In this document: in pieces, positions 54,843 through 64,000 of the stretch
How the letters are laid out: each line of letters opens with the position of its first letter
Numbering within the stretch: the stretch's first letter is position 1
Assembly (NCBI GenBank): GCA_014526335.1
Contig: JACTAT010000016.1
Span: 7,594,945 to 7,658,944, forward strand
Direction of reading: 5' to 3'
Origin: Chrysaora quinquecirrha
Taxonomy: Eukaryota > Cnidaria > Scyphozoa > Semaeostomeae > Pelagiidae
Length of the DNA: 64,000 nucleotides
The notes under the pieces: generated by a model
Database searches by the model: none
What the model was told of the DNA's origin: nothing
What the model saw: the letters and a program-made list of their open reading frames with translations, nothing else
Made by a program: the position numbers and the translations under genes

Positions 54843-57800
54843 GTAAGTCTGCCACTTCACTCACTCTAGAAAGAAAATGTACCAAAAGTATCAAAGTTAA
54901 GTAATATTGGTTATAGGGTAGGATTTTTTAGAGTTAAGTTTTAGGGTAGGGTTTTAGAGTTAGGGTTTAGGGTAGGGTTTTAGTATAAGGGTAGGATTTT
55001 AGTGTTAGGGTAGGGTTTTAGGGTTAGGGTTGGTGTTGGGGAAGGGTTTTAGGGTTAGGGTTACGGTAAGGTTTAAGTATTAGGGAAGGGTTTTAGCATT
55101 AGGGTAAAGTTTTAGGGTAAGGGTCAGGGTTAGGGTCAGGGAGGGGTTTTAGGGTAATGGTTAGGGTATCTCTCTCTCTCTCTCTGTAACATTTTACGTC
55201 ATTTTGACATAATGCAGCGAACTAAATACTGCCATGTCTGTCTGTTTATAGTCATTTCTTCATGTGTTGCTGTTCTAATTCCACCACCTACACTACTATT
55301 TACTGCCTTTGCCGCTACTTTTTGGATGTCTTTATCTATTAACTTCAGCCATGTTAATTTCTGGCCTCCCTTTGGTTTCTTGACTTTTCTTCTTGCTTCT
55401 CTTAACGCTTGTTTTGCTGGTGTTTCTTCTGGCAATCTCATTAAATGACCATACCACTTTAATCTTCTTTCTCTAATTTTCTCACTCCATTTGACTATTT
55501 TGGTCTTTTCGTACAATTCATTGTTTGATATTAATAATGGTTAGGGTATTTTATTTTATTTTATTCATAATTTATTCATTTTATTTTATTTTATTTTATT
55601 TTATTCATAATGGTTAGGGTATGCTTTTAGGGTTAGGGTTAGAGTATGGTTTTAGAGTTAGGGTTAGGGTAGGGTTTTAGAATTGGAGTTTGGGTAGGGT
55701 TGTTTGGTTTGGTCTTGGGTTGGGTTTTGGGGTTAAGGTCAGTATTTGGGTTTTTGAAGTATACGTCATTCGTTTGTACCACATTTATTTTGTTGCGTTT
55801 TTGAAGGTGTGTTGCATGGCATCACACTGGCAGGAAAATTCATAGTAGAGCTTTCTGAGTGCTATATTCTAACCTAGGGCTGGTAGCACCCGGACACTTA
55901 AGGATGCCAATATTATTTTAATATTCCGATTCTATTCCATTCCAATTCTATTCACTTTCCACTTACATTCCTATTCCTTTTCATTTCCATTTAACTCTCA
56001 TTCCATTCATTCAATTGTACTCCGTTCATATGGACCCAAACTAAGAAGCATGAAACCCCATCCTTGTTCAATAGACTTTTCAATGAACAAGAACAACAGT
56101 TTGTGTTGTTAATTGCACCTTAGCAGTTTTTTATTTTCTTCAAAAGTGGAATGCTTTTATCTTTTTGTAGCTTTAGTCATCTTTTTATTTCCATAACCAC
56201 CGATGGTTGAAATAGAACATGGAACTCTCACTCCGTTCTTTTGGACAAATCTAGCCATTTGTTCCACTAGATAGAAGACAGCTAAGAAACTGGCACAAAA
56301 TTAAAATAGGAAGTATCACGAAGTTATAACGGACATTGGAACCATGCTATCATTTACTTTGATAAGATCAGAGCTTTTATGCCCCAGAAGTTCAAGTGCT
56401 GTATTTTAGGTTGTTTTTTGGGCCCCGTTTACACTATGCTAGTATTAAATGAATATGGAATGATTTCATTTTGGATGAGGAATTTGGAGTCCCCCCTTAC
56501 ACTATGCCAGTAAGAAATGAATATGATGAGCAAGGTCATCATTTTTTTGTCTAAAATCTATTGTATCTTATTTATTCTCTCAGTCATTCAGCAAAGCGGC
56601 AAAAAACTTTACCGTTCAGGCATTTACACTATGTCATTTTCAGATGAAGCTGGTTAGCATATTGTATTCATTTCGTTCCGTATTCATATCAAAACTGTAC
56701 CAGTATCGTGTAGACGCAAGGCCAAAACGGTACAGTTTCGTACCGTATTTGTTTCATACCAGCATAGTGTAAACGGGCCTTTATTTTGTGGATTATTTTT
56801 TATAGTTTTTGATTGTGTGCAGGAGTTTATGTTTTAATTCTTTCACTGTGGTCTTTTGTATTGTATGTTTAAGTCAAATATTGGAAAAATCTTTTTGTAG
56901 CTTCTTGACACTGACTCTATACCCAAGAGTACTCTGCTGCACATTGTTATTGGCAATGAATCAGCTGACTTAGATTCTGTCGTCTCAAGTATTGTGTATG
57001 CATACCATTTACAAACAAAGGTATTTTTACTATTTATTCGTTTATAAGCGTTATTGGTCCTTGCCCGTCTCTGACCACCAACTCATGATGAACACAAGTT
57101 TTTGAGGACTCCTCCAATAAGGACCTCATTCTCTCATGTACTGTGCATTTTTGTGGCTTAACTTGCTCTTAATCTTAATCTTAATCTTAATCTTAATCTT
57201 AATATTAATCTTAATCTTGATCTTAACCTCAACCTTAATTTTAATCTTAATATTTATCTTAATCTTGATCTTAATCTTAATCTTTATTTTAATCTTAATC
57301 TGAATCATAATCTTAATCTTTATCTTTATCTTTATCTTTATCTTTATCTTTATCTTTATCTTTATCTTTATCTTTATCTTTATCTTTATCTTTATCTTTA
57401 TCTTTATCTTAATTTTCATCTTGATCTTGATCTTGATCTCGATCTTAATCTTAATCTTGATCTTGATCTTAATCTTAATCTTAATCTTAATCTTATTCCT
57501 AATCTTAATCTTAAATTCAATCTTTGTCTTAATCTAAATCTAAGTTAATCTTGAACTTCTTCTTCAAATTAGTTTTTGTCTTAGTCTTAGTCTTTGTCTT
57601 AGTCTTATTCTTAGTCTTAGTCTAAGTCTTAGTCTTAGTCTCAGCCTAAGGCTCAGTTTTTCGGTTTAAAACTTTAACTTCAAGTTAATTGTAATCCTTA
57701 TCTTAAACTTAAACTACAAGTTAAACTTAAAGTTGAACTTGAACTTGGACTTAAATTTAACTCAATGTTTGTAAATTGACACTCATTTTTTAAAATTAGT

Positions 57801-60800
57801 CTTAATCTTAATCTAAATCTTAATCTTAAATTTAATTTAAAATTTAACTTAAAATTATAATCAAAGACAAAATCAAAGATAAATTAAACCACTTTATAAG
57901 GAAACTACATGTTTAAAGCCGGAACAAGAGCTTAATACTGCTAAACAGAAAATCACTAGAGATCTTTTCAATGTTAAATATTTTCGCCACTGCTAACATT
58001 CAAGAAAAAGAGACCTGGATTCCTTCATTTGCATTCTAAAGTCACATAAATTGCAAGTTATGCATGTATCAAATGTTTCCGTCAGTATTCTCAAGCTTTG
58101 CTTAAACCATGCTCTCTATTAAACCATCCTCTCCATTAAACCATCCTCTCTATTAAATAATCTTCTCTATTCAACCATCCTCTTTATTAAACCATCCTCT
58201 CTATTCATCCATCCTCTCTATTAAACAATCTTCTCTATTCAACCATCCTCTCTATTAAACCATCCTCTCTATTCAACCATCCTCTCTATTAAACAATCTT
58301 CTCTATTCAACCATCCTCCCCTCTCCATTAAACCATCCTCTCTATTAAACAATCTTCTCTATTAAACCATCCTCTCTATTAAACCATCCTCTCTATAAAA
58401 TCATCCTCTCTATTAAACCATCATCTCTGTCCAACCATCCTCTCTGTTAAATCATCCTCGCTTTTAAACCATGCTATTAAACCATTCTATTCTTGGATTG
58501 GCAGTAGCTTATAGAACAATAAATTTATACATTCGTACAAGTGTGAATGTATTGTATGTAACGTTAATCTCTAAAACCCTGTTTTAACTTTTCCATTGAT
58601 TTCCTTGTAGGCCCAAGATCAAAATATGATATGTATACCGATCATCAATATACCGGAAGAAGACTTCTCATTGAAAACAGAAGTGAATGCTGTGTTTCAA
58701 AAGCTTGACTTGCACGTGTCTGATAGCCTCCTTTTCAGAGAAGAGCTTCTTAACCTCTCAAATATACACCTTAACCTTGACGTTGTTCTTGTTGACCATA
58801 ATGTTCTTCCAAGTTATCTTTATTTTCTTCATCCACGTGTCACGGCAATAATAGGTGAGTAAGATATTCTAAACGTTCTTTTCGTGCCTTGTTGCTGAGT
58901 TTAACACTCTGGCCAAACGCCCGAAAATTTCTCCCAACAACATGCAACATTGTTGGGACACTTTTGTCACTCATGTTAGGCCTTGATCGCTATTGTTGAG
59001 AGCTGTTGGCTAAATTTGATTTTGATAAAAAATGTTGAGTATCTCTACTTTAAGGTGCCAAATAAACGTCCCCCCGTTTATTTATTTTTAGTTTTTTCCC
59101 CCACCCCAGACCTTATTAGGACCCCCCGTTTATTAATTTTGGAAGATAAAAATTTCACTTGTGAAAGGAGTAAACTACGTTTATTAAATTTTCCCCATAA
59201 CCTCGGCTCTGATTAGGACCCCCCGTTTATTAAAAAAATTTGCCATCCCCCGTTTATTTCGATCCCCCCCGTTTATTTGGCACCTAAGAGTAGGTGTTAA
59301 TGACCAATGTTGGTTGCATTTTTGGCCACCTCAGCCAACAATCCTGATGTGGTAGTATTTTTTGTACTTTGGTGGATAAGCACTACTTTGGTGGGTTGTT
59401 ATGCTTGATATCTGTTACAGTGTGGACATGGTATTGTTGCCTCCGCCACTTGCTGGGTAACCCTGGTATTTCTGGCCTGTCTGCGTGCCTCAGCCATAGC
59501 AGTCCTGTGTGTCTTGCACGTTTTGGCACCTTTCATTATTACAGCACGCCATGCTCCGTGATCTTGAGCTGACTGCTCCCATTTGTTATGTTCGATGCCA
59601 AAGGCTTCATCGACGTTTTTAGTGTGTCCTTGAAGCGCTTTTTTGGCCACCATGGGAGCGCTTGCCTTGCTGTAGCTCACCAAATAGCAGTTTCTTTGGG
59701 AGGCGATCATCTGGCATGCGAGCCACATGGCCTGCTCAGTGCAATTGATACTGCATGAGAATGGTGTTGATGCTGGGAAGACCCGAACGACTGAGAACCT
59801 CAGTGTCTGGCACCTTGTCGCCACTTTATGCCAAGAAGTCTCCTAGCATAATTACCAGAAACTGTCAGCTAAACTTAGACTGTATATAGTCTAGTGCTGT
59901 ATATCGTCTTCTTCACATTGCTGTCTTTGCTTCTCAGATCATCATCAAGATGGCGGAACTTTCGAAGACCCTTATGTTTCGAAAACAATCGAACCAGTTG
60001 GATCATGTTGCACGCTTATCGCTGAAAACATTTACAACCAATCAGAAACACTCTTCAAAGAATATCCAATCACAGAGCTCTTACTATCGGCCATCCTATT
60101 GGACACTGTGAATCTCGATAGCCAATCAGGAAGGGTTACAGAGAAGGATGTCGAATTTGCTGAGGAATTGGAAACAATATCTCGAATTCCTGGGAAAGAA
60201 TTATTTGATCTAGCTCAAAATGGTAAGATCTCTTTGACTTTGCTGTAAATCCAATTTATTCTCTCTCGAGCTGTCTCCCTATCTCCCAGATCATGATGTC
60301 CTGGCTCCAATCTCAAAGTCAACTTTGGTCTTATTTGGCACTGCCGATCCAACGGAGCTAATGCATCCAATGGTGAAGGGTAGGGTGAAGATGAAGTGGT
60401 GTTTTAGCGCAAGTCGCTAGCTTCAGGGACGCCTGCACTTATGGAGGGCAAGGGGGCAAAGGTTTGAAGAAGGGCAACTGAGGGGGTCTGGGGCGTGGCC
60501 CCAAAGAAAATTTTATGTGACCACGCCCTCTAGAAGCATGGAAAACGTGGGAAACGCCCTATAAATTTTTCATTGACAATAAAACTGTTTAAGATTTACT
60601 CGATTTTGCAAGAGCAATCTTTTGTTATTTGAAGAATTCTTATGCATTTAAAGTCATAAGGTTGAGCAATATGATGTTGCTATTGGTTTTCGAAAAATGA
60701 TTTTCTCTGTTCAATAATTTTTGAAAAATTACGGGCGACAAGTTTGACATTGATTTTCCCTGGACCCAGAAACAAATAACATATTATGGTCCTTTCTTGC

Positions 60801-63063
60801 CTTTCTTCTATTCAATATTTATCAGACAACTTTAAAGCTATTTAAAAAATAATTGTTGTTGCTGAGGGCACATCTTGCCCCACCTTGCCCCCCTTGCATA
60901 AGGGCAGGAGGGGCAGTTGCCCCCCTTGCCCCCCCACCGCAGGCGTCCTTGGCTAGCTTCCCAGTATTAGGTTAACTAATCGAGACCTCGACTCTGACAG
61001 AGACGCTACCCTGGCCGATTTCAAACCTGTGTTAGACTCATTACATAAGCCCCACTCTTCGCGAACAGCATCTGCAGCCTTAAGAATCACCAACAACCAT
61101 TTAAAGGAAAAATTGAATTGGATGGCCTAATGCTCTGAATCATATAGATAGATCACTCGTTAGAATTATTACACGCGTCCCAATTGTTGCTATTAGAAAG
61201 CTGCTTTAACTGGGACTCGTGGCTTTTGCATGCAAAAGAGCGGCCACTCTCTGCCAAAAAATTGGCGCAGCCAATCAGATTGCAGCACGTAATTTGCTGC
61301 ATTTTCACTGGCTTATTAATGTCCTCCTACTTTTATTGCGATTCGATTTTTCGTCAGATCGAACGACAGAATAGCATCTGGCCAGTCAGTGAGCAGCAGA
61401 GAACAATGGCGAATATGACTTTCGATCAAAACATTCGAATTTTGAATACAAGTTTCAATCTCAGAATACGAGTCCCAGTGTAGCGAATCGTTGTGGTCGT
61501 TGGCGTTGATTTCTGAGAAGTGGTACTAACTAAACTTTCATCACACCTGTGCGAAGATTCATAAATAACCAAACTTTTTTGTGTGGTAGATACACACTTT
61601 TTCTTTTAGAATACGTTTCAAATTTGCAAAATAAGTTGGAAACAATTTTGGACATACTTAAAAGCTTTTTTCGTCTGACACTCCTCGGAGTATAAAAGTC
61701 AGAAACAGACTGAAGCAATTGACTAATTAAGAATACAGTACAGACCTTTGTGCTGAACTTCAGAACATCGAAATAGAGCAGAATCATTTTCGGGCATACT
61801 TAAAAGCGTATTTCGTCTGACACTCCTCAGAGTATGAACGTGAGAAACAGACTGAAACAATTTGCTAAGGAAGAACCTTTGTGCAGAACTTCAGGACAGG
61901 GAAATAGAACAGAAACATGTTTGGTCATACTTTAAGCTTTTTTCGTCTGACACTTCTCGGAGTATAAAAGTCAGAAATAGACTGAAACAATTTACTAAGG
62001 AAGAACCTTTGTACAGAACTTCAGGAACGCGAAATAGAACAGAAACATGTTTGGTCATACTTGAAAGCTTTTTCGTCTGACACTCCTCAGAGTATAAACG
62101 TCAGAAACATACTGAAACAATTTACTAAGGAAGAACCTTTGTACAGAACTTCAGGAACGCGAAATAGAACAGAAACATGTTTGGTCATACTTGAAAGCTT
62201 TTTCGTCTGACACTCCTCAGAGTATAAACGTCAGAAACAGACTGAAACAATTTACTAAGGAAGAACTTTAGTACAGAACTTCAGGAGAGCGAAATAGAAC
62301 AGAAATATGTTTGGTCATACTTCAAGCTTTTTTCGTCTGACACTCCTCGGAGTATAAAAGTCAGAAACAGACTGAAACAACTGACTAATTAAGAATGCAG
62401 TACAGACCTTTGTGCAGAACTTCAGGACAGCGAAATAGAACAGAAACATTGGTCCTACTTAAAAGCGTTTTTCGACTGACACTCCTCAGAGTATAAACGC
62501 CAGAAACAGACTAAACGGTGCGCAATCCTAAGATCATAGTTCTTCATGTAAAGTTTGCAACATGGAAGTAGTAGTTGTTTTTTGAAATGAACTGTTTTGT
62601 ATATAAAGGCACTCCCATCTTTGTTTCAGCAAAATTCAATATGTCGACGTTATCTTGCAAAGACATGCTGCGCAAAGATTTCAAGACGGTGCCTTGTTCC
62701 AGCGGTATCCAACACAAAATAGGCGTATCAAGTATCACGTTGTCCTTAGCAACATACCTTGAGCGGGAAACATGGCAGGAAGATACAGCCTCGTTTACAA
62801 GTGCAAGCAACCTCGAACTCATTATTCTTATGTTTATTCATAAAAAGACTGATATAACAAAAAGAGAGATTCTGGCTTATTCTGCGAATCCCGAACTATT
62901 GAATTCAGTATCCGAATTCCTTTTCCGAATGTCAGACTTGCAGTTGACTCCGTTCGAATTTGACGCCTCAGTTCCCTGTGTTAGAATGTTTCATCAAGGT
63001 CACGTGCCCACTTCACGAAAGTTACTCATGCCCAGATTATCCAAGTTTTTCAATGAAATGTAA
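54783..63063 (+). CDS. PRUNE1: Prune-like exopolyphosphatase/phosphodiesterase, DHH family (whole model)
   Basis: Five coding exons (54783-54842, 56901-57020, 58611-58854, 59938-60222, 62630-63063) join in phase to 380 residues. DHH domain: IGNESADLDS (residues 37-46, first metal motif), VDHN (121-124), DHH (142-144), VGSC (162-165) and LLDTVN with Asp197, the four metal-binding blocks of this family. The last exon is the DHHA2 domain, with DMLRKDFK and a C-terminal RLSKFF. Expected role: cytosolic metal-dependent hydrolysis of short-chain polyphosphate or cyclic nucleotides. It ends after DHHA2, without the disordered extension that brings human PRUNE1 to about 453 residues. Whether it is closer to PRUNE1 or PRUNE2 cannot be told here. 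Confidence 0.9.
54925..55170 (+). repeat. Telomere-like TTAGGG tract, part 1
   Basis: Degenerate TTAGGG, TAGGGTTT and AGGGTTTTAG words. Ends in a (CT)n run at 55170-55186. Confidence 0.85.
55199..55516 (-). pseudogene. LINE ORF2 C-terminal fragment inside the telomere-like tract
   Basis: The translation contains IRERRLKWYGHLMRLPEETP and AKQALREARRKVKKPKGGQK, then LTWLKLIDKDIQ. RLKWxGHxxRM plus a final W-DxI is typical of non-LTR ORF2 C-termini. Intact over 105 codons but only the tail of the protein. Confidence 0.85.
55535..55735 (+). repeat. Telomere-like TTAGGG tract, part 2, with (TTTTA)n
   Basis: Resumes GGTTAGGGTA after the LINE piece, with a TTTTA/TTCATAA insertion at 55549-55608. Confidence 0.85.
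56420..56779. mobile_element. hAT-like MITE with GGCCCCGTTTACACTATGCT ends
   Basis: The right end AGCATAGTGTAAACGGGCC complements the left. CATTTACACTATG recurs inside. Flanks TGTTTTTTG and TTTATTTTG could be a decayed target duplication. Confidence 0.7.
56901..57020 (+). CDS. PRUNE1: Prune-like gene, exon 2 (first metal motif)
   Basis: Acceptor CTTTTTGTAG, donor AAG|GTATTT, phase 0 both ends. Encodes HIVIGNESADLDSVVSSIVY. Confidence 0.9.
57160..57880 (+). repeat. (CTTAAT)n / (CTTTAT)n hexanucleotide array
   Basis: CTTAAT at 57168-57320, near-perfect CTTTAT at 57320-57408, then CTTGAT, CTTAAT and CTTAGT variants. The Lys-Ile open frame on the minus strand is an artefact. Confidence 0.95.
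58090..58485 (+). repeat. 17 bp minisatellite CCATCCTCTCTATTAAA
   Basis: About 22 units with ATTCAAC and AACAATCTT variants alternating in a partly regular way. Confidence 0.95.
58611..58854 (+). CDS. PRUNE1: Prune-like gene, exon 3 (VDHN motif)
   Basis: Acceptor TTTCCTTGTAG, donor ATAG|GTGAGT, phase 1. Encodes IPIINIPEEDFSLKTEV through DVVLVDHNVLPSY. Confidence 0.92.
59050..59288. repeat. MITE with AAGGTGCCAAATAAACG ends
   Basis: The left end is complemented by CGTTTATTTGGCACCTAA. Inside are three GGACCCCCCGTTTATTA-type words. Confidence 0.75.
59345..59410 (+). repeat. Fragment of the GGTGG foldback family
   Basis: TGGTGGATAAGCACTACTTT and GGTGGGTTGTTATGCTTG match arm units of 32124-32537 and 36251-36811. 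Confidence 0.6.
59399..59824 (-). pseudogene. LINE ORF2 C-terminus with zinc-finger end
   Basis: Minus-strand frame contains DHGAWRAVIMKGAKTCKTHR, AEARRQARNTR and CPHCNR. A W-R...G...E..R block followed by a Cys-x2-Cys finger is usual at the end of RTE/CR1-like proteins. It ends where a His pair would be expected, so it is truncated. Confidence 0.65.
59938..60222 (+). CDS. PRUNE1: Prune-like gene, exon 4 (DHH motif)
   Basis: Acceptor TTGCTTCTCAG, donor AATG|GTAAGA, phase 1 both ends. The junction codon makes Asp142 of DHH. Contains EPVGSCCTLIAENIY and LLLSAILLDTVNLDS. Confidence 0.92.
60416..60423. repeat. hAT target duplication, left (GCTAGCTT)
   Basis: Exact repeat of 60952-60959 on the other side of the element. 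Confidence 0.9.
60424..60951 (+). mobile_element. hAT-type MITE, copy 2
   Basis: Ends CAGGGACGCCTGC and GCAGGCGTCCTTG; 528 bp; perfect 8 bp duplication. The interior aligns with 53605-54143, including GTTTAAGATTTACTCGATTT and ATTACGGGCGACAAGTTT. No transposase. Confidence 0.92.
60952..60959. repeat. hAT target duplication, right (GCTAGCTT)
   Basis: Exact match to 60416-60423. Confidence 0.9.
61640..62520 (+). repeat. 130/142 bp tandem array, 7 units
   Basis: TCGTCTGACACTCCTC recurs at 61671, 61813, 61943, 62073, 62203, 62333 and (changed) 62472. Five units are 130 bp; the first and sixth are longer because of TGACTAATTAAGAAT-CAG. Ends 110 bp before the last exon. Confidence 0.92.
62630..63063 (+). 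CDS. PRUNE1: Prune-like gene, exon 5 (DHHA2 domain)
   Basis: Acceptor CTTTGTTTCAG. 144 codons ending TAA at 63061. Begins AKFNMSTLSCKDMLRKDFKT, as the DHHA2 start in Prune proteins, and continues through IGVSSITLSLATYL. Confidence 0.92.
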
Positions 63064-63152
63064 GTTTTCATTTGATTTCGAATGCGTGAAATTTTGTTTT
63101 TTTTTCTTCCAGCTGTAAAACTTTAACTACTTGCTTATACCGTTAATCCTCA

Positions 63153-63158
63153 AATAAA
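63153..63158 (+). terminator. Possible polyadenylation signal of the Prune-like gene
   Basis: AATAAA 90 bases after the stop codon. The surrounding TCCTCAAATAAACACCC may belong to a repeat, so the assignment is tentative. Confidence 0.4.
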
Positions 63159-63159
63159 C

Positions 63160-64000
63160 ACCCGGGGCGTTTAAAAGAGGGAGGCTTTTATTTAAAATCA
63201 AAGTTGTTTTTGTCTTTAAACAACGGGTTTTTATCTTTATTCTTTAAAAAATACGTAGAATATTGGAACTTTTATCAATCACCGAAACAGAATTTATAAA
63301 AGTCATTTGTTTTCGCTTCGTTGTTATATATACACATAATCATATAGCCGATCCAGAAGGTTCTATCGCAATAGTACGGATGTTTAGTACAGATGCCTCT
63401 ATTAAACGCCCGTCCCGGGGACGTGCCGCGCAATAGGGTATCATTTTTCATGATTGTGGTATAAACATGGGTCTTAATTTTCTAAGAATTGGTATAAATA
63501 AGTGTATTGATTTGTTGATAATAGAGATAAGCTTTATAAGAAAACAGTCTTACTTTCCTTTGTTTTCACTTTTTTGGTGAAGTTTGATTCAAACTATATT
63601 CTTTTTTAGGAATTTGGTATAAATATGGTTAAGCAATTTACTTCGTGGGTGGCATGTCCCTATCCGCAACTAAGTCAACAACCCCCTCGCCGGGGGGATT
63701 GAGATACTACATTTGGAAACGCCTTGCTTCAGGCTACCAGCTACAGCCTGCGGTTGCCTACGGCATCCAAACGAAAGTAGAATCTTGTTCTACATTTTTT
63801 CCTGCCGGCGGCAAACTGCCTGCGGCAATCCTTTGTTCGATCCTTTGTTCCCGAAATTTTTATTGTTTTCGAGCCTAAATTAGGCCTGCCTACCTATCTA
63901 CAGTTTACTCGACAATAAAGTAAACAACACATTTTGTCATAATATTCGACTGTTGCTTTTAAAAAGTTCTATGTGGCCATATTGAGATCGGTTTTGGTAT
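63160..64000. other. 3' flank, unassigned
   Basis: 63160-63430 has GC-rich segments (AAACACCCGGGGCG and AAACGCCCGTCCCGGGG) in inverted relation, probably another MITE. 63640-63870 has an open frame with no recognised content. Confidence 0.35.

Larger units (their letters stand above)
54843..56900 (+). other. Prune-like gene, intron 1
   Basis: 2.06 kb, holding the telomere-like arrays with an embedded LINE fragment (54925-55735) and a hAT-like MITE (56420-56779). Confidence 0.75.
57021..58610 (+). other. Prune-like gene, intron 2
   Basis: 1.59 kb consisting mainly of two low-complexity arrays (57160-57880 and 58090-58485). Confidence 0.8.
58855..59937 (+). other. Prune-like gene, intron 3
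   Basis: 1.08 kb with a GC-rich MITE (59050-59288), a scrap of the GGTGG foldback family (59345-59410) and an antisense LINE fragment (59399-59824). Confidence 0.75.
60223..62629 (+). other. Prune-like gene, intron 4
   Basis: 2.41 kb with hAT MITE copy 2 (60424-60951), a TTATTACACG MITE-like stretch around 61020-61490 and a 130 bp tandem array (61640-62520). Confidence 0.75.

Noticed and set aside
57126..57419. Lys-Ile dipeptide-repeat frame
   Set aside because: Translation of the hexanucleotide array.

Overview
The window is animal nuclear DNA: AT-rich, with genes in several exons separated by kilobase introns with GT..AG borders, and a large load of non-LTR retrotransposon pieces, tRNA-derived SINEs, foldback/MITE elements and microsatellites. 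A marine invertebrate, possibly a cnidarian, fits the repeat style and gene structures, but nothing in the sequence proves the phylum. No rRNA, prokaryotic operon or CRISPR array was seen. All gene models are my own hand assembly from reading frames, splice borders and intron phases.

Layout. 0-4 kb: two foldback elements; the larger (877-3761) is a 2.9 kb palindrome with seven internal palindromic units and a flanking target duplication. 4.3-4.6 kb: the last exon of an unrecognised plus-strand gene. 5-15 kb: dispersed repeats, a five-copy 106 bp tandem array, a second foldback, a LINE fragment and a family of covarying hairpins. 15-25.3 kb: astacin-like metalloprotease gene 1 (minus strand, seven coding exons, 369 aa). 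25.3-32.6 kb: mostly repeats. 32.7-42.9 kb: astacin-like gene 2 (minus strand, six coding exons, 366 aa), a diverged tandem paralogue with the same exon phases, its introns full of transposons. 43-48.5 kb: repeats, a SINE, and a dead plus-strand copy of part of a beta-mannosidase exon. 48.5-53.3 kb: beta-mannosidase (minus strand, two very large coding exons) whose 3' end stops exactly at a MITE. 53.3-54.8 kb: shared 5' region carrying a hAT-type MITE. 54.8-63.1 kb: a complete Prune/exopolyphosphatase-like gene (plus strand, five coding exons, 380 aa) with telomere-like, hexanucleotide, 17 bp and 130 bp tandem arrays in its introns.

Function. The astacin pair should be secreted zinc endopeptidases made as zymogens; both keep the zinc site, the Met-turn and the prodomain Gly-Asp switch, and both lack the second canonical disulfide. 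Beta-mannosidase would act in the lysosome on glycoprotein glycans. The Prune homologue would be a cytosolic DHH-type phosphoesterase. Apart from the tandem duplication and the head-to-head arrangement of the last two genes, I see no functional link between the loci. The most unusual signals are the hairpin family whose stem positions covary between dispersed copies, the nested palindromic 2.9 kb element, and the beta-mannosidase locus (truncated gene plus inverted dead copy).
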